From assembly GCA_020025035.1 (NCBI GenBank), contig JAHHSU010000001.1, forward strand, positions 1 to 63,035: a DNA stretch of 63,035 nt, read 5' to 3'. The position numbers and the translations under genes were made by a program. This DNA is from Thomasclavelia sp. (GTDB lineage: Bacteria; Bacillota_I; Bacilli_A; Erysipelotrichales; Coprobacillaceae). The notes under the pieces are model-generated. The model saw nothing but the letters and a program-made list of their open reading frames with translations. It searched no databases and was not told where the DNA came from. Of the stretch, positions 17,126 through 26,150 are shown piece by piece. Numbering within the stretch: the stretch's first letter is position 1; the number at the start of each line of letters is the position of its first letter.

Positions 17126-17494
17126 ATGATACAAAATGAATCTAGATTAAAAGTAGCTGATAATACAGGAGCTAAAGAAGTTCTTGTAATTAGAAATCTT
17201 GGTGGTTCAAATAGAAAATCAAGTAATATTGGAGATATAGTAGTTTGTACAGTAAAACATGCCACTCCAGGTGGTTCTGTAAAAAAAGGTGATGTTGTTA
17301 AGGCTGTAATAGTAAGAACAAAATATGGTGTAGGTCGTGATAATGGATCATTTATTAAATTTGACGACAATGCTGTAGTTATTATTAAAGATGATAAATC
17401 ACCTAAAGGGACTCGTATTTTTGGTCCAGTTGCCAGAGAGTTAAGAGATGCAGATTTTATGAAAATTGTCTCTTTAGCTCCTGAAGTATTATAG
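17126..17494 (+). CDS. rplN: 50S ribosomal protein L14
   Basis: A 122-residue L14 at the subunit interface, part of bridge B8 and the docking site of the silencing factor RsfS. The start MIQNESRLKVADNTGAKEV and the RGDxI-like VKKGDVVKAVIVRTK segment identify it, with KGTRIFGPVARELR near the end. The ribosome site AAAGGAGG lies 5' of it, and rplX follows 15 bases later. Confidence 0.98.
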   Translation: MIQNESRLKVADNTGAKEVLVIRNLGGSNRKSSNIGDIVVCTVKHATPGGSVKKGDVVKAVIVRTKYGVGRDNGSFIKFDDNAVVIIKDDKSPKGTRIFGPVARELRDADFMKIVSLAPEVL

Positions 17495-17509
17495 TAGGAG
17501 GTACTAGTA

Positions 17510-17836
17510 ATGAGAATACGTGTAGGTGACAAAGTAGAAGTTATCTCAGGTAAAGATAAAGGAAAACAAGGTGAAGTACTACAAACTATTGCAAAAGATA
17601 ATAAAGTTATCGTTGAAGGAGTTAATATTGTTACAAAACATATTAAACCTTCTCAAGCAGATGCTGAAGGTGGTATTATCACTAGAGAAGCACCAATCCA
17701 TGTTTCAAATGTTGCATATTATGATGAAAAAGCAAAATCTGTTTCTAAAATTAAATATGAATATGTAGATGGATATAAAGTGCGTGTTGCAAAGAAATCT
17801 GGAAATAAAATTGATAAAAAAGGTAAGAAAAAATAA
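17510..17836 (+). CDS. rplX: 50S ribosomal protein L24
   Basis: A 108-residue L24, an assembly initiator on 23S rRNA with a KOW motif (VGDKVEVISGKDKGKQGEVL, residues 5-24). The middle INIVTKHIKPSQ-like segment (VNIVTKHIKPSQ) is conserved, and a lysine-rich tail ends the protein. GTAGGAGG precedes the start and rplE follows 17 bases later. Confidence 0.98.
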   Translation: MRIRVGDKVEVISGKDKGKQGEVLQTIAKDNKVIVEGVNIVTKHIKPSQADAEGGIITREAPIHVSNVAYYDEKAKSVSKIKYEYVDGYKVRVAKKSGNKIDKKGKKK

Positions 17837-17853
17837 GGAAGGAGGACATAAGT

Positions 17854-18393
17854 ATGAATCGTTTACAAGCACGTTATAAAGACGAGATTGTTAAATCATT
17901 AATGGAAAAATTTAATTATTCATCAGTGATGGAAGTTCCTACAATTGAAAAAATTGTAATCAACATGGGTGTTGGAGATGCAGTATCTAATTCTAAAGTA
18001 TTAGATGATGCTGTAAACGAATTAACACAAATTACAGGACAAAAGCCTATCGTAACTAAAGCAAAAAAATCAATTGCAGGGTTTAAATTACGTGAAGGAA
18101 TGCCTATAGGATGTAAGGTAACATTACGTGGTGAAAAAATGTTTGAATTCCTTGATAAATTAGTATCTGTTAGTTTACCTCGTGTAAGAGACTTTAGAGG
18201 GGTTTCTAAAGATTCTTTTGATGGACGTGGTAATTATACATTAGGTATTAAAGAACAATTAATCTTTCCTGAAATTGATTTTGATAAAGTAAATAAAATT
18301 AGAGGAATGGACATTGTAATTGTTACAACAGCTAATAGTGATCAAGAAGCTAGAGAATTATTAGGACAATTAGGAATGCCATTCCAAAAATAA
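17854..18393 (+). CDS. rplE: 50S ribosomal protein L5
   Basis: A 179-residue L5, which binds 5S rRNA and contacts S13 and P-site tRNA. Conserved parts are PTIEKIVINMGVGDA, TGQKPIVTKAKKSIAGFKLR and LPRVRDFRGVSKDSFDGRGN. The length is standard. The start follows GGAGGAC, and rpsN is 16 bases downstream. Confidence 0.98.
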   Translation: MNRLQARYKDEIVKSLMEKFNYSSVMEVPTIEKIVINMGVGDAVSNSKVLDDAVNELTQITGQKPIVTKAKKSIAGFKLREGMPIGCKVTLRGEKMFEFLDKLVSVSLPRVRDFRGVSKDSFDGRGNYTLGIKEQLIFPEIDFDKVNKIRGMDIVIVTTANSDQEARELLGQLGMPFQK

Positions 18394-18409
18394 GAGGAGG
18401 ACTTAGAAA

Positions 18410-18595
18410 ATGGCTAAAACATCAATGAAAGTGAAACAACAACGTCCTCAAAAGTTTAAAGTACGTGAATATACACGATGTGAACGTTGTGGAAGACCAC
18501 ATTCAGTTATTCGTAAATTTAAACTATGCCGTATTTGTTTCCGCGAATTAGCTTATAAAGGTGAAATTCCAGGTGTAAAAAAATCAAGCTGGTAA
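18410..18595 (+). CDS. rpsN: 30S ribosomal protein S14, zinc-binding type
   Basis: A 61-residue S14 of the short, zinc-ribbon (type Z) form: CERCGRPH near residue 24 and CRICFRELAYKGEIPGVKKSSW at the end provide the four cysteines. The longer zinc-free paralogue is usually encoded elsewhere and used under zinc starvation; none is seen here. A GAGGAGG site precedes it. A small hairpin (18603-18620) lies in the gap before rpsH. Confidence 0.98.
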   Translation: MAKTSMKVKQQRPQKFKVREYTRCERCGRPHSVIRKFKLCRICFRELAYKGEIPGVKKSSW

Positions 18596-18639
18596 AATTA
18601 ACTTAGATATAGAGATCTAAATGGAAGGAGGATATGCAG

Positions 18640-19035
18640 ATGGTAATGACTGATCCAATTGCAGATATGTTAACAAGAATCCGTAATGCTAATCAACAAC
18701 GTCATGAAAGTGTTGTGATCCCAGCATCAAATTTAAAGATTGATATTGCAAAAATCTTAAAAAATGAAGGGTTTATTAAAGATTATAAAGTCGAAGGTGA
18801 AGTGGCTACTAAAAATATCACTATCACTTTAAAGTACAAAGGTAACGAAAGAGTAATTTCTGGGTTAAAGAGAATTTCTAAACCTGGATTACGTACTTAT
18901 GTTAAAGTAAATGAAATCCCTAAAGTTTTAAATGGGTTAGGTATCGTTATTTTATCAACTTCTCAAGGTGTTATGACTGATAAGGAAGCTAGAGCTAAAC
19001 AAATCGGTGGAGAAGTATTAGCTTATATTTGGTAA
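18640..19035 (+). CDS. rpsH: 30S ribosomal protein S8
   Basis: A 131-residue S8, a primary 16S rRNA binder; in E. coli it represses the spc operon. It begins MVMTDPIADMLTRIRNA, the same start as B. subtilis S8. Three ATGs are in frame; 18640 lies eight bases from AAGGAGG (18625-18631) and is chosen over 18634, which is too close, and 18646. The stretch ending STSQGVMTDKEAR...GGEVLAYIW is typical. Confidence 0.98.
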   Translation: MVMTDPIADMLTRIRNANQQRHESVVIPASNLKIDIAKILKNEGFIKDYKVEGEVATKNITITLKYKGNERVISGLKRISKPGLRTYVKVNEIPKVLNGLGIVILSTSQGVMTDKEARAKQIGGEVLAYIW

Positions 19036-19062
19036 TAAAAAATAATACAGGAGGTGCTATAC

Positions 19063-19608
19063 ATGTCTCGTGTTGGTAATAAACTAATTAATGTACCTGA
19101 AGGTGTAACAGTAGAAGTTGCAGCAGATAACACAGTTACTGTAAAAGGTGCAAAAGGGACTTTAGTGAAACAATTTTCTCCAGTTATCACAATTGAACAA
19201 GAAGAGAATGTTATCACTGTTAAAAGAAGTAGTGAAATTAAATCACATAAACAATTACATGGTACAACTAGAGCTATTCTTGCAAATATGATCGAAGGTG
19301 TTCATAATGGATTTAAAAAAGAATTAGAAATAGTTGGTATTGGATACCGTGGACAAATGAAAGGGAATAATTTAGTATTAAATGTTGGTTATTCTCATCC
19401 AGTTGAAATTGTACCTGAAGAAGGTGTAAAAATTGAAACTCCAAGTCAAACTTCAGTGATAGTATCTGGTATTGACAAGGAAAGAGTTGGAGAAATAGCT
19501 GCAAGAATAAGAGCAGTAAGAAAGCCTGAACCATATAAAGGAAAAGGTATTAAATATGTAGATGAAACTATTATCAGAAAAGAAGGTAAAACTGCTGGTA
19601 AGAAATAA
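19063..19608 (+). CDS. rplF: 50S ribosomal protein L6
   Basis: A 181-residue L6 near the factor-binding centre of the 50S subunit, with the two-domain arrangement expected. The start is MSRVGNKLINVPEGV and the C-terminal signature is RKPEPYKGKGIKYVDE. ATG 19063 is nine bases after CAGGAGG; an in-frame GTG at 19054 overlaps that site and is rejected. Confidence 0.98.
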   Translation: MSRVGNKLINVPEGVTVEVAADNTVTVKGAKGTLVKQFSPVITIEQEENVITVKRSSEIKSHKQLHGTTRAILANMIEGVHNGFKKELEIVGIGYRGQMKGNNLVLNVGYSHPVEIVPEEGVKIETPSQTSVIVSGIDKERVGEIAARIRAVRKPEPYKGKGIKYVDETIIRKEGKTAGKK

Positions 19609-19636
19609 TGTTTAACCAAGAAAGGAGTTACAGATT

Positions 19637-19993
19637 ATGATTAAAAAAGTTTCACGTAACGAAGTTCGTTTAAAACGTCATGCAAGAGTTCGTAATAAAA
19701 TAAGTGGAACTCCAGAATGTCCACGTTTAAATGTGTTCCGTTCTAATTCTCATATTCATACACAAATCATTGATGATGTTAATGGTGTTACATTAGTAGC
19801 TGCATCAAGTGTAGATATGAAATTAAAAAATGGTTCAAATATTGAAGCTGCAAAAGCAGTCGGAAGTGAAATTGCTAAAAGAGCGTTAGCTAAAAATATT
19901 GAAAAGGTAGTATTTGACCGTGGTGGATATGTTTACCATGGACGTGTAAAAGCTGTTGCAGAAGCTGCAAGAGAAGCTGGACTTAAATTCTAA
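19637..19993 (+). CDS. rplR: 50S ribosomal protein L18
   Basis: A 118-residue 5S rRNA-binding protein of the central protuberance. Typical features are RLKRHARVRNKISGTPECPR and VFDRGGYVYHGRVKAVAEAA. The ribosome site is AAAGGAG. rpsE follows after 12 bases. Confidence 0.98.
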   Translation: MIKKVSRNEVRLKRHARVRNKISGTPECPRLNVFRSNSHIHTQIIDDVNGVTLVAASSVDMKLKNGSNIEAAKAVGSEIAKRALAKNIEKVVFDRGGYVYHGRVKAVAEAAREAGLKF

Positions 19994-20005
19994 AAGGAGG
20001 AAAAT

Positions 20006-20530
20006 ATGGAACAACGTAAACAAAGAAACCCTAGAGGGCCTAGAAATCAAGAAAAAGAATTTGAAGAACGTGTTGTTACTATTAACCGTGTTACAAAGGT
20101 AACTAAAGGTGGACGTATATTCCGTTTTGCTGCTTTAGTAGTTATCGGCGACAAAAAAGGTCGTGTTGGTTTTGGGACTGGTAAAGCTAACGAAGTACCA
20201 GATGCAATTCGCAAAGCATCAGAAGCTGCTAAGCGTAATATTATAAATGTACCTGTACTTCACGGAACTACACCTCATGAAGTTACTGGAGTTTTTGGTT
20301 CAGGAAAAGTATTTATTAAACCTGCAACTGCTGGTACAGGAATTATTGCTGGTGGACCAGTTCGTGCTGTTGTAGAATTAGCAGGATATACAGATATCTT
20401 ATCAAAATCATTAGGATCAAGAACACCTATTAACATGGTAAGAGCAACACTTGAAGGTTTAGCATCATTAAAAACAGTTGAACAAGTTTCTCAATTAAGA
20501 GACAAAACTGAACAAGAAATATATGGATAG
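20006..20530 (+). CDS. rpsE: 30S ribosomal protein S5
   Basis: A 174-residue S5 involved in mRNA unwinding and accuracy. The double-stranded RNA-binding domain starts with EERVVTINRVTKVTKGGR. The C-terminal domain has GTGIIAGGPVRAVVELAG and the conserved KSLGSRTPINMVRATLEGL. AAAGGAGG precedes the ATG, and rpmD follows 13 bases later. Confidence 0.98.
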   Translation: MEQRKQRNPRGPRNQEKEFEERVVTINRVTKVTKGGRIFRFAALVVIGDKKGRVGFGTGKANEVPDAIRKASEAAKRNIINVPVLHGTTPHEVTGVFGSGKVFIKPATAGTGIIAGGPVRAVVELAGYTDILSKSLGSRTPINMVRATLEGLASLKTVEQVSQLRDKTEQEIYG

Positions 20531-20543
20531 GAGGGCGTAAAAT

Positions 20544-20726
20544 ATGGCTAAAGAAGTTATGATTACGCTTGTAAAAAGTCCAATTGGTTCTAAACAAAAC
20601 CAAAAAGACACTCTTAAAGCGTTAGGTCTTAATAAAATTAGAAAAACAGTTACTAAAGAAAACAACGTTTTTATTCAAGGTATGATTAAAACAGTTGCTC
20701 ATCTTGTAGAAGTTAAAGAAATTTAG
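20544..20726 (+). CDS. rpmD: 50S ribosomal protein L30
   Basis: A 60-residue L30, the short bacterial form, with ITLVKSPIGSKQNQKDTLKA and KTVTKENNVFIQGMI. It follows rpsE as in other Bacillota, with TAGGAGG as ribosome site. rplO follows after 14 bases. Confidence 0.97.
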   Translation: MAKEVMITLVKSPIGSKQNQKDTLKALGLNKIRKTVTKENNVFIQGMIKTVAHLVEVKEI

Positions 20727-20740
20727 TAGGAGGTGTGAAC

Positions 20741-21181
20741 ATGAAATTACATGAATTACAGTATACAGAAGGTGCTCGTAAAGCTAGAAAACGTGTAGGT
20801 CGTGGAACTAGTTCTGGGACTGGAAAAACTTCTGGTAGAGGTCAAAAAGGTCAAAATTCAAGATCTGGTGGTGGTAAAAAACCTGGTTTTGAAGGTGGAC
20901 AAACACCATTATTCATGCGTATTCCAAAACGTGGTTTTACTAATATTAACCGCAAAGAATACGGTATTGTTAATCTAGATGGATTAAATCGATTTGACAA
21001 TGATACTATCGTTACACCTGAATTATTAATTGAAACAGGATTAGTAAAAAAAGAATTAGATGGTATTAAAGTTTTGGGTAATGGTAAATTAGAAAAAGCA
21101 TTGACAGTAAAAGCTCATAAATTTTCAAAATCAGCTGTTTCTGCAATAGAAGCCGCAGGTGGAAAAATTGAGGTGATCTAG
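20741..21181 (+). CDS. rplO: 50S ribosomal protein L15
   Basis: A 146-residue L15 with the long glycine-rich N-terminal arm (RVGRGTSSGTGKTSGRGQKG, residues about 16-35) that threads into 23S rRNA. ATG 20741 follows TAGGAGGT; an in-frame GTG at 20735 touches that site and is rejected. The ribosome site of secY, GAGGTGAT, lies inside the end of this gene. Confidence 0.98.
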   Translation: MKLHELQYTEGARKARKRVGRGTSSGTGKTSGRGQKGQNSRSGGGKKPGFEGGQTPLFMRIPKRGFTNINRKEYGIVNLDGLNRFDNDTIVTPELLIETGLVKKELDGIKVLGNGKLEKALTVKAHKFSKSAVSAIEAAGGKIEVI

Positions 21182-21182
21182 A

Positions 21183-22532
21183 ATGATTGCTTTCCTAAAA
21201 AAAGCATTAAAAAAGGGTGAATTACGTAAAAAGATACTTTTTACTTTAGGTATGCTGTTTGTATTTCGTATTGGAAGTGCGATTGCTATACCTGCTATTA
21301 ATGCAAGTAAGCTTACTGACGGATTAGGTAATACTGGGATTATATCATTAATGAATATGCTTGGTGGAGGTTCTTTAGAAAGATTTTCATTATTTTCATT
21401 AGGGGTATCTCCTTATATTACTTCTTCAATTATTATTGAGTTATTATCAATGGATGTTATTCCAATTCTTTCACAATGGAAGGAAGAAGGAGACGTTGGT
21501 AGAAAGAAAAAAGATAAAGTAACACGTTATTTGACAGTGGCTCTTGCAGCAATTCAAGGATTTAGTTTAACATATGCATTTGATCGTTCATATGGTATAT
21601 TAAGAGTTTCAGGATTTATGTCATATGCTTATGTTGTTCTTGTAATGGTTACAGGATCAATGTTTGCAATGTGGATGGCAGACCAAATTACGAATAAAGG
21701 AATAGGTAATGGAACATCTTTATTAATCTTTACGGGAATAGTGTCTAACCTTCCTTCAAGTTTTATTACTGCATTCAATAGTTTGGTTCCACTTCATGGA
21801 GGAAAAAAATCATTGGTATTAGGAATTTTGAACTACAGTGGATTTATATTACTATATTTATTAATTGTTGTATTTGTAGTTTATAATGAAGGAGCTACTA
21901 GAAAAATTCCAACAGTATATACTAGAAATTCTAATACTATGATGCGCTCAAGAGATACCTCATATATACCAATAAAAATTAATAGTGCAGGGGTAATACC
22001 AGTAATTTTTGCATCTTCTATGCTTGCCACACCATTAACTATTAGTCAGTTATTTGGAAGTGGACCAGTTAGAAATTTTATTACTAAATACTGTACTTAT
22101 AATGATCCACTTACTTATCCATTTGGATTTATAATTTATTTAATTCTTATTGTTCTGTTTTCATTCTTTTATGCAAATATTCAAATTGATGTAAATAGAA
22201 TTAATAATGATTTAGCTAGTAGTGGAGGGATGGTTCCAGGATTCAATATTTGGAAAAGAGATAAAATAAAAGAACCGACTAAAAAACCGTCACCAACTGA
22301 GATTTATTTATATAAGGTTTTAAATAGAATAACAGTTGTAGGCTCATTATTTCTTGTTATTGTTGCATTAATCCCTATTTTAATTCCTGTAATTTGGAAA
22401 TCAGTTGCCAATAGTGCAATCACTTTGTATGGTACAGGATTAATTATTGTAACTGGTGTTGCATTAGAAACTGTAAAACAAATGAAAACACATATTACAA
22501 GAAAAGAATACAAGGGCCGTATTCGCAGATAG
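21183..22532 (+). CDS. secY: Preprotein translocase subunit SecY
   Basis: A 449-residue channel subunit of the Sec translocon, with ten predicted membrane helices. Visible hallmarks are the first helix LFTLGMLFVFRIGSAIAIP, the plug-region LGGGSLERFSLFSLGVSPYI, ADQITNKGIGNGTSLLIF (loop 4/5) and the cytoplasmic DVNRINNDLASSGGMVPGF segment. It starts two bases after rplO, so translation is coupled. It sits between rplO and adk as in most Bacillota. Confidence 0.98.
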   Translation: MIAFLKKALKKGELRKKILFTLGMLFVFRIGSAIAIPAINASKLTDGLGNTGIISLMNMLGGGSLERFSLFSLGVSPYITSSIIIELLSMDVIPILSQWKEEGDVGRKKKDKVTRYLTVALAAIQGFSLTYAFDRSYGILRVSGFMSYAYVVLVMVTGSMFAMWMADQITNKGIGNGTSLLIFTGIVSNLPSSFITAFNSLVPLHGGKKSLVLGILNYSGFILLYLLIVVFVVYNEGATRKIPTVYTRNSNTMMRSRDTSYIPIKINSAGVIPVIFASSMLATPLTISQLFGSGPVRNFITKYCTYNDPLTYPFGFIIYLILIVLFSFFYANIQIDVNRINNDLASSGGMVPGFNIWKRDKIKEPTKKPSPTEIYLYKVLNRITVVGSLFLVIVALIPILIPVIWKSVANSAITLYGTGLIIVTGVALETVKQMKTHITRKEYKGRIRR

Positions 22533-22554
22533 ATATATGGAAAAGAGGAGTAAC

Positions 22555-23208
22555 ATGAATATTATTTTAATGGGTCCTCCAGGAGCAGGCAAAGGCACTC
22601 AAGCTGAAAAATTAGTTGAAAATTTTGGTGTAACACAAATTTCAACAGGTGATATGTTTAGAGAAGCAATGAAGAATAATACTGAAGCAGGAAAAAAAGC
22701 AAAATCATATATTGATCAAGGGTTACTTGTTCCTGATGAAGTTACAAACGAAATTGTTAGAGAAAGATTACAATATGGAAATTTTTCTAATGGGTTTATT
22801 TTAGATGGTTATCCACGAAATATTTCCCAAGCTGAAGCTTTAAAAAAAATTGCTTCAGAATTAAAAATTAAAATTGATGCTGTAATCAATATAGATGTTG
22901 ATTTTAATCAGTTAATTGAACGTTTATCAGCACGTAGAATTTGTCACGAATGTGGTGCAACATATAATCTAAAATTTAAACCTACTAAAGTTGCAGGTGT
23001 TTGTGATAAATGTAACGGTGAATTATATCAACGTAGTGATGAAAATGAAGAAACTGTAAAAACACGATTAGAAACATATATTGCACAAACAAAACCATTA
23101 ATTGAATATTATGAAAAAGAAGGTATACTTATTTCTATTAATGGTGATCAATCAATGGATTTAGTGTATAATGATATTGTTTCTAGCATTCAGTTAAGTA
23201 CAAGATAG
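22555..23208 (+). CDS. adk: Adenylate kinase
   Basis: A 217-residue enzyme that interconverts ATP + AMP and 2 ADP. The P-loop GPPGAGKGT is at residues 7-15. The LID domain contains four cysteines (CHECGATY and CDKC), the zinc-stabilised form common in Gram-positives. DGYPRN is the AMP/ATP-site motif. ATG 22555 follows GAGGAG; an earlier in-frame ATG at 22537 lacks a ribosome site. Confidence 0.98.
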   Translation: MNIILMGPPGAGKGTQAEKLVENFGVTQISTGDMFREAMKNNTEAGKKAKSYIDQGLLVPDEVTNEIVRERLQYGNFSNGFILDGYPRNISQAEALKKIASELKIKIDAVINIDVDFNQLIERLSARRICHECGATYNLKFKPTKVAGVCDKCNGELYQRSDENEETVKTRLETYIAQTKPLIEYYEKEGILISINGDQSMDLVYNDIVSSIQLSTR

Positions 23209-23219
23209 GTGTGTTTAAC

Positions 23220-23966
23220 ATGATAGTAACAAAAGATACAAGAGAAATCGAAATGATGAAGGAAGCAGGTAGAATTGTAGCTTTAGTTCATCAAAAAATG
23301 GCTGAAATAATTAAGCCTGGAATAACAACTTTAGAATTAGATGCTATAGCAGAAAAAATCATAAGAGATTGTGGAGCTAGTCCTTCATTTAAAAATTATG
23401 GAGGATTTCCTGCTAGCATCTGTACTTCAATTAATGATGAAATTGTTCATGGTATACCAAGTCATCGTGTTTTAAAAGATGGAGATATTATTTCTGTTGA
23501 TGTAGGAGCATGTTATAAGGGATATCATGGAGATAGCGCATGGACATATGCAGTTGGAAATATCAATGATGAGGCAAATAGAATAATGAATGCAACTAAG
23601 GGAGCATTATTTGCAGGGTTAGAGAACGCTAAACCTGGAAATCGTTTATCTGATATTTCTCATGCAATCGAATTGTATTTAAACAGTCATGGTTGTACAA
23701 CTCCTTTAGAATATACTGGACATGGTGTTGGCTCAAAACTACACGAGGATCCATCAATACCAAATCATGGTGCTCCAGGAAGGGGTCCAAGATTAAAACC
23801 AGGTATGACACTTGCTATTGAACCTATGGGGCATGGCGGGAAAGCAGATATTCGTATTTTAGATGATAATTGGACGGCTGTAACAGCAGATGGTTCGTTA
23901 GCTGCCCATTATGAGCATAGTATCGTTATTACAAACGATGGATATGAAATTCTAACAAAATTATAA
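23220..23966 (+). CDS. map: Methionine aminopeptidase, type I
   Basis: A 248-residue metallo-aminopeptidase that removes the initiator methionine. The five metal ligands are visible: Asp in SVDVGACYKG, Asp in HGDSAW, His in GHGVGSKLHEDP, Glu in AIEPMGHGG and Glu in HYEHSIVI. Ten bases separate it from adk. ATG 23220 is preferred over GTG 23211. The usual partner order adk-map-infA is preserved. Confidence 0.97.
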   Translation: MIVTKDTREIEMMKEAGRIVALVHQKMAEIIKPGITTLELDAIAEKIIRDCGASPSFKNYGGFPASICTSINDEIVHGIPSHRVLKDGDIISVDVGACYKGYHGDSAWTYAVGNINDEANRIMNATKGALFAGLENAKPGNRLSDISHAIELYLNSHGCTTPLEYTGHGVGSKLHEDPSIPNHGAPGRGPRLKPGMTLAIEPMGHGGKADIRILDDNWTAVTADGSLAAHYEHSIVITNDGYEILTKL

Positions 23967-23986
23967 ATGCAAAGGAGAATATATGA

Positions 23987-24208
23987 ATGGCAAAAAAGGA
24001 TGATGTAATTGAAGTAGAGGCAACTGTGGTGGAAACACTGCCGAATGCTACGTTTAAAGTTGCTTTAGAAAATGGAGTTATTATTGATGCTCACGTTTCT
24101 GGTAAAATCCGTATGAACTACATTCGCATTTTACCAGGTGATAAGGTAACTGTAGAAATATCTCCATATGATTTAACACGTGGGCGAATCACATTTAGAC
24201 ATAAATAA
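23987..24208 (+). CDS. infA: Translation initiation factor IF-1
   Basis: A 73-residue S1/OB-fold protein that occupies the A site during initiation. It starts MAKKDDVIEVEATVVETLPN and contains SGKIRMNYIRILPGDKV and the end LTRGRITFRHK, typical of Bacillota IF-1. AAAGGAG lies 5' of the start. Confidence 0.98.
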   Translation: MAKKDDVIEVEATVVETLPNATFKVALENGVIIDAHVSGKIRMNYIRILPGDKVTVEISPYDLTRGRITFRHK

Positions 24209-24233
24209 AATCTTCCAAAAGGAGGGAATGAAG

Positions 24234-24347
24234 ATGAAGGTAAGACCATCAGTAAAACCAATGTGTGATAAATGTAGAGTAATTAAGCGTAAAGGGAAAG
24301 TAATGGTTATTTGTGAAAACCCTAAGCATAAACAAAGACAAGGATAA
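24234..24347 (+). CDS. rpmJ: 50S ribosomal protein L36
   Basis: A 37-residue protein with start MKVRPSVKPMCDKC. The zinc site is formed by the CDKC pair, CENPKH and the following residues, so this is the zinc-containing form. ATG 24234 lies seven bases after AAGGAGGG; the in-frame ATG at 24228 is too close to that site. It lies between infA and rpsM, as usual. Confidence 0.97.
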   Translation: MKVRPSVKPMCDKCRVIKRKGKVMVICENPKHKQRQG

Positions 24348-24362
24348 TTAGGAGGAAATAGT

Positions 24363-24728
24363 ATGGCACGTATTGCAGGTGTAGATATACCACGTGAAAA
24401 GCGTGTAGTAATTTCATTAACATATGTATATGGAATTGGAAAATCAAGAGCTCAAGAAATCTTAAAAAATGTAGGAATTAGTGAAGATGTTAGAGTAAAG
24501 GACTTAACAGAAGATCAAATTGGTCAAATAAGAAAAGAAGTAGAAAAGTTTAAGGTTGAAGGAGATCTTCGTAGAGAAACTGCGTTAAATATTAAACGTT
24601 TAATGGAAATTGGATGTTACAGAGGAATTCGTCATCGTAGAGGACTTCCTGTACGTGGTCAAAAAACTAAGACAAATGCACGTACTCGTAAAGGAAAAGC
24701 ACGTCCAATTGCTGGAAAGAAAAAATAG
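24363..24728 (+). CDS. rpsM: 30S ribosomal protein S13
   Basis: A 121-residue S13 of the 30S head, contacting P-site tRNA and bridging to L5. Typical segments are MARIAGVDIPREKRVVISLT, TYVYGIGKSRAQEIL and the basic tail RGLPVRGQKTKTNARTRKG. The ribosome site is TAGGAGG. rpsK follows after 19 bases. Confidence 0.98.
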   Translation: MARIAGVDIPREKRVVISLTYVYGIGKSRAQEILKNVGISEDVRVKDLTEDQIGQIRKEVEKFKVEGDLRRETALNIKRLMEIGCYRGIRHRRGLPVRGQKTKTNARTRKGKARPIAGKKK

Positions 24729-24747
24729 TTTAGGAGGGTGTAACTAA

Positions 24748-25143
24748 ATGGCAAAAGTAAAACAAAATACACGTGGTAAAAGACGTGTTAAGAAAAATAT
24801 TGCAAAAGGTGTAGCACATGTTCATTCAACATTTAATAATACAATTGTAACAATTGCAGATGAACATGGAAATGTATTAACTTGGTCAAGTGCTGGTGCA
24901 TTAGGATTTAAAGGATCAAGAAAATCTACACCATATGCTGCACAAATGGCATCTGAAGCTGCAGCAAAAGCCTCAATGGATCAAGGAATGAAAACAGTTG
25001 AAGTAAACGTAAAAGGTCCTGGGCCTGGACGTGAAGCTGCAGTTAGAGCTTTACAAGCTGCAGGTTTAGAAATTACATCAATTAATGATGTGACACCAAT
25101 TCCACATAACGGATGTCGTCCACCAAAACGTCCTCGTGGATAA
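24748..25143 (+). CDS. rpsK: 30S ribosomal protein S11
   Basis: A 131-residue S11 of the 30S platform. Conserved parts are GVAHVHSTFNNTIVTIAD, WSSAGALGFKGSRKSTPYAA and the C-terminal DVTPIPHNGCRPPKRPRG. The ribosome site is TAGGAGGGTG. rpoA follows after 30 bases. Confidence 0.98.
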   Translation: MAKVKQNTRGKRRVKKNIAKGVAHVHSTFNNTIVTIADEHGNVLTWSSAGALGFKGSRKSTPYAAQMASEAAAKASMDQGMKTVEVNVKGPGPGREAAVRALQAAGLEITSINDVTPIPHNGCRPPKRPRG

Positions 25144-25173
25144 TATAAATAAAATCAAGGAGGAGGGAAAGGC

Positions 25174-26118
25174 ATGCAAAAATTTGAAAAAGCAAATTTT
25201 AATATCCAAGAATATAATGAGTCAGAAAATTATGGTAAGTTTGTAATTGAACCGCTAGAAAGAGGATTTGGAACTACTTTAGGAAATGCTCTAAGACGTG
25301 TATTATTATCATCACTTCCTGGATCAGCTGTCAATTCTGTAAAAATTCAAGGTGCAATTCATGAATTTTCTGCAGTAGATGGTGTGGTTGAAGATGTTAC
25401 AAGTATCATTTTGAATTTAAAACAGTTGGTATTTGATATAGAAGATGATTCTCAAGTTACAATGACAATTGACGTAAAAGGGCCTGCAACCATTACAGCT
25501 GCAGATATCCAATGTCCAGAAAATGTGAGAATGATTAGTAATGATTTGGTAATTGCTAATGTAGCTGAAGGTGCACATTTTTATATGGAAATGTATGCTA
25601 AAAAGGATCGAGGATATGTAGGTTCTGATATTAACAAAAAGTCTATTAATCAAATAGGAATTATTCCAACTGACTCTATTTACTCTCCAATTGAGAAAGT
25701 TTCGTATTCTGTTGAACCGACAAGAGTAGGTCAAAGTGTTAAATATGATCAGCTAACAATGGAAATTATGACAAATGGTGCAATAAAACCACATGAAGCA
25801 TTAGCATTAGCATCAAAAATTCTTGTAGAACATTTAAATTTATTTGTAGACTTAAATGATATGGCAGTAAATATGGAAATTATGTCTGAATCTACTACTG
25901 ATTCAACAAATAAAGTGCTTGATATGTCAATTGAAGAATTAGATTTATCTGTTCGTTCATACAATTGTTTAAAGCGTGCAGGAATTCAAACAGTACAAGA
26001 GTTAGCTGAAAAGAATGAAGATGAAATGATTAAGGTAAGAAATTTAGGTAAAAAATCACTAAAAGAAGTAAAAGAAAAATTACATGAATTAGGATTAGGG
26101 TTTAAACCTGGAGAATAA
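25174..26118 (+). CDS. rpoA: DNA-directed RNA polymerase subunit alpha
   Basis: A 314-residue alpha subunit that dimerises to nucleate RNA polymerase assembly. The N-terminal domain has FVIEPLERGFGTTLGNALRR and LLSSLPGSAV. A flexible linker near residue 235 leads to the C-terminal domain that contacts UP elements and activators, with LSVRSYNCLKRAGIQTVQEL and RNLGKKSLKEVKEKL. Length is standard. rplQ follows 32 bases later. Confidence 0.98.
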   Translation: MQKFEKANFNIQEYNESENYGKFVIEPLERGFGTTLGNALRRVLLSSLPGSAVNSVKIQGAIHEFSAVDGVVEDVTSIILNLKQLVFDIEDDSQVTMTIDVKGPATITAADIQCPENVRMISNDLVIANVAEGAHFYMEMYAKKDRGYVGSDINKKSINQIGIIPTDSIYSPIEKVSYSVEPTRVGQSVKYDQLTMEIMTNGAIKPHEALALASKILVEHLNLFVDLNDMAVNMEIMSESTTDSTNKVLDMSIEELDLSVRSYNCLKRAGIQTVQELAEKNEDEMIKVRNLGKKSLKEVKEKLHELGLGFKPGE

Positions 26119-26150
26119 CCTTATAATATGTAGGAAGGAGTGCTTATATT

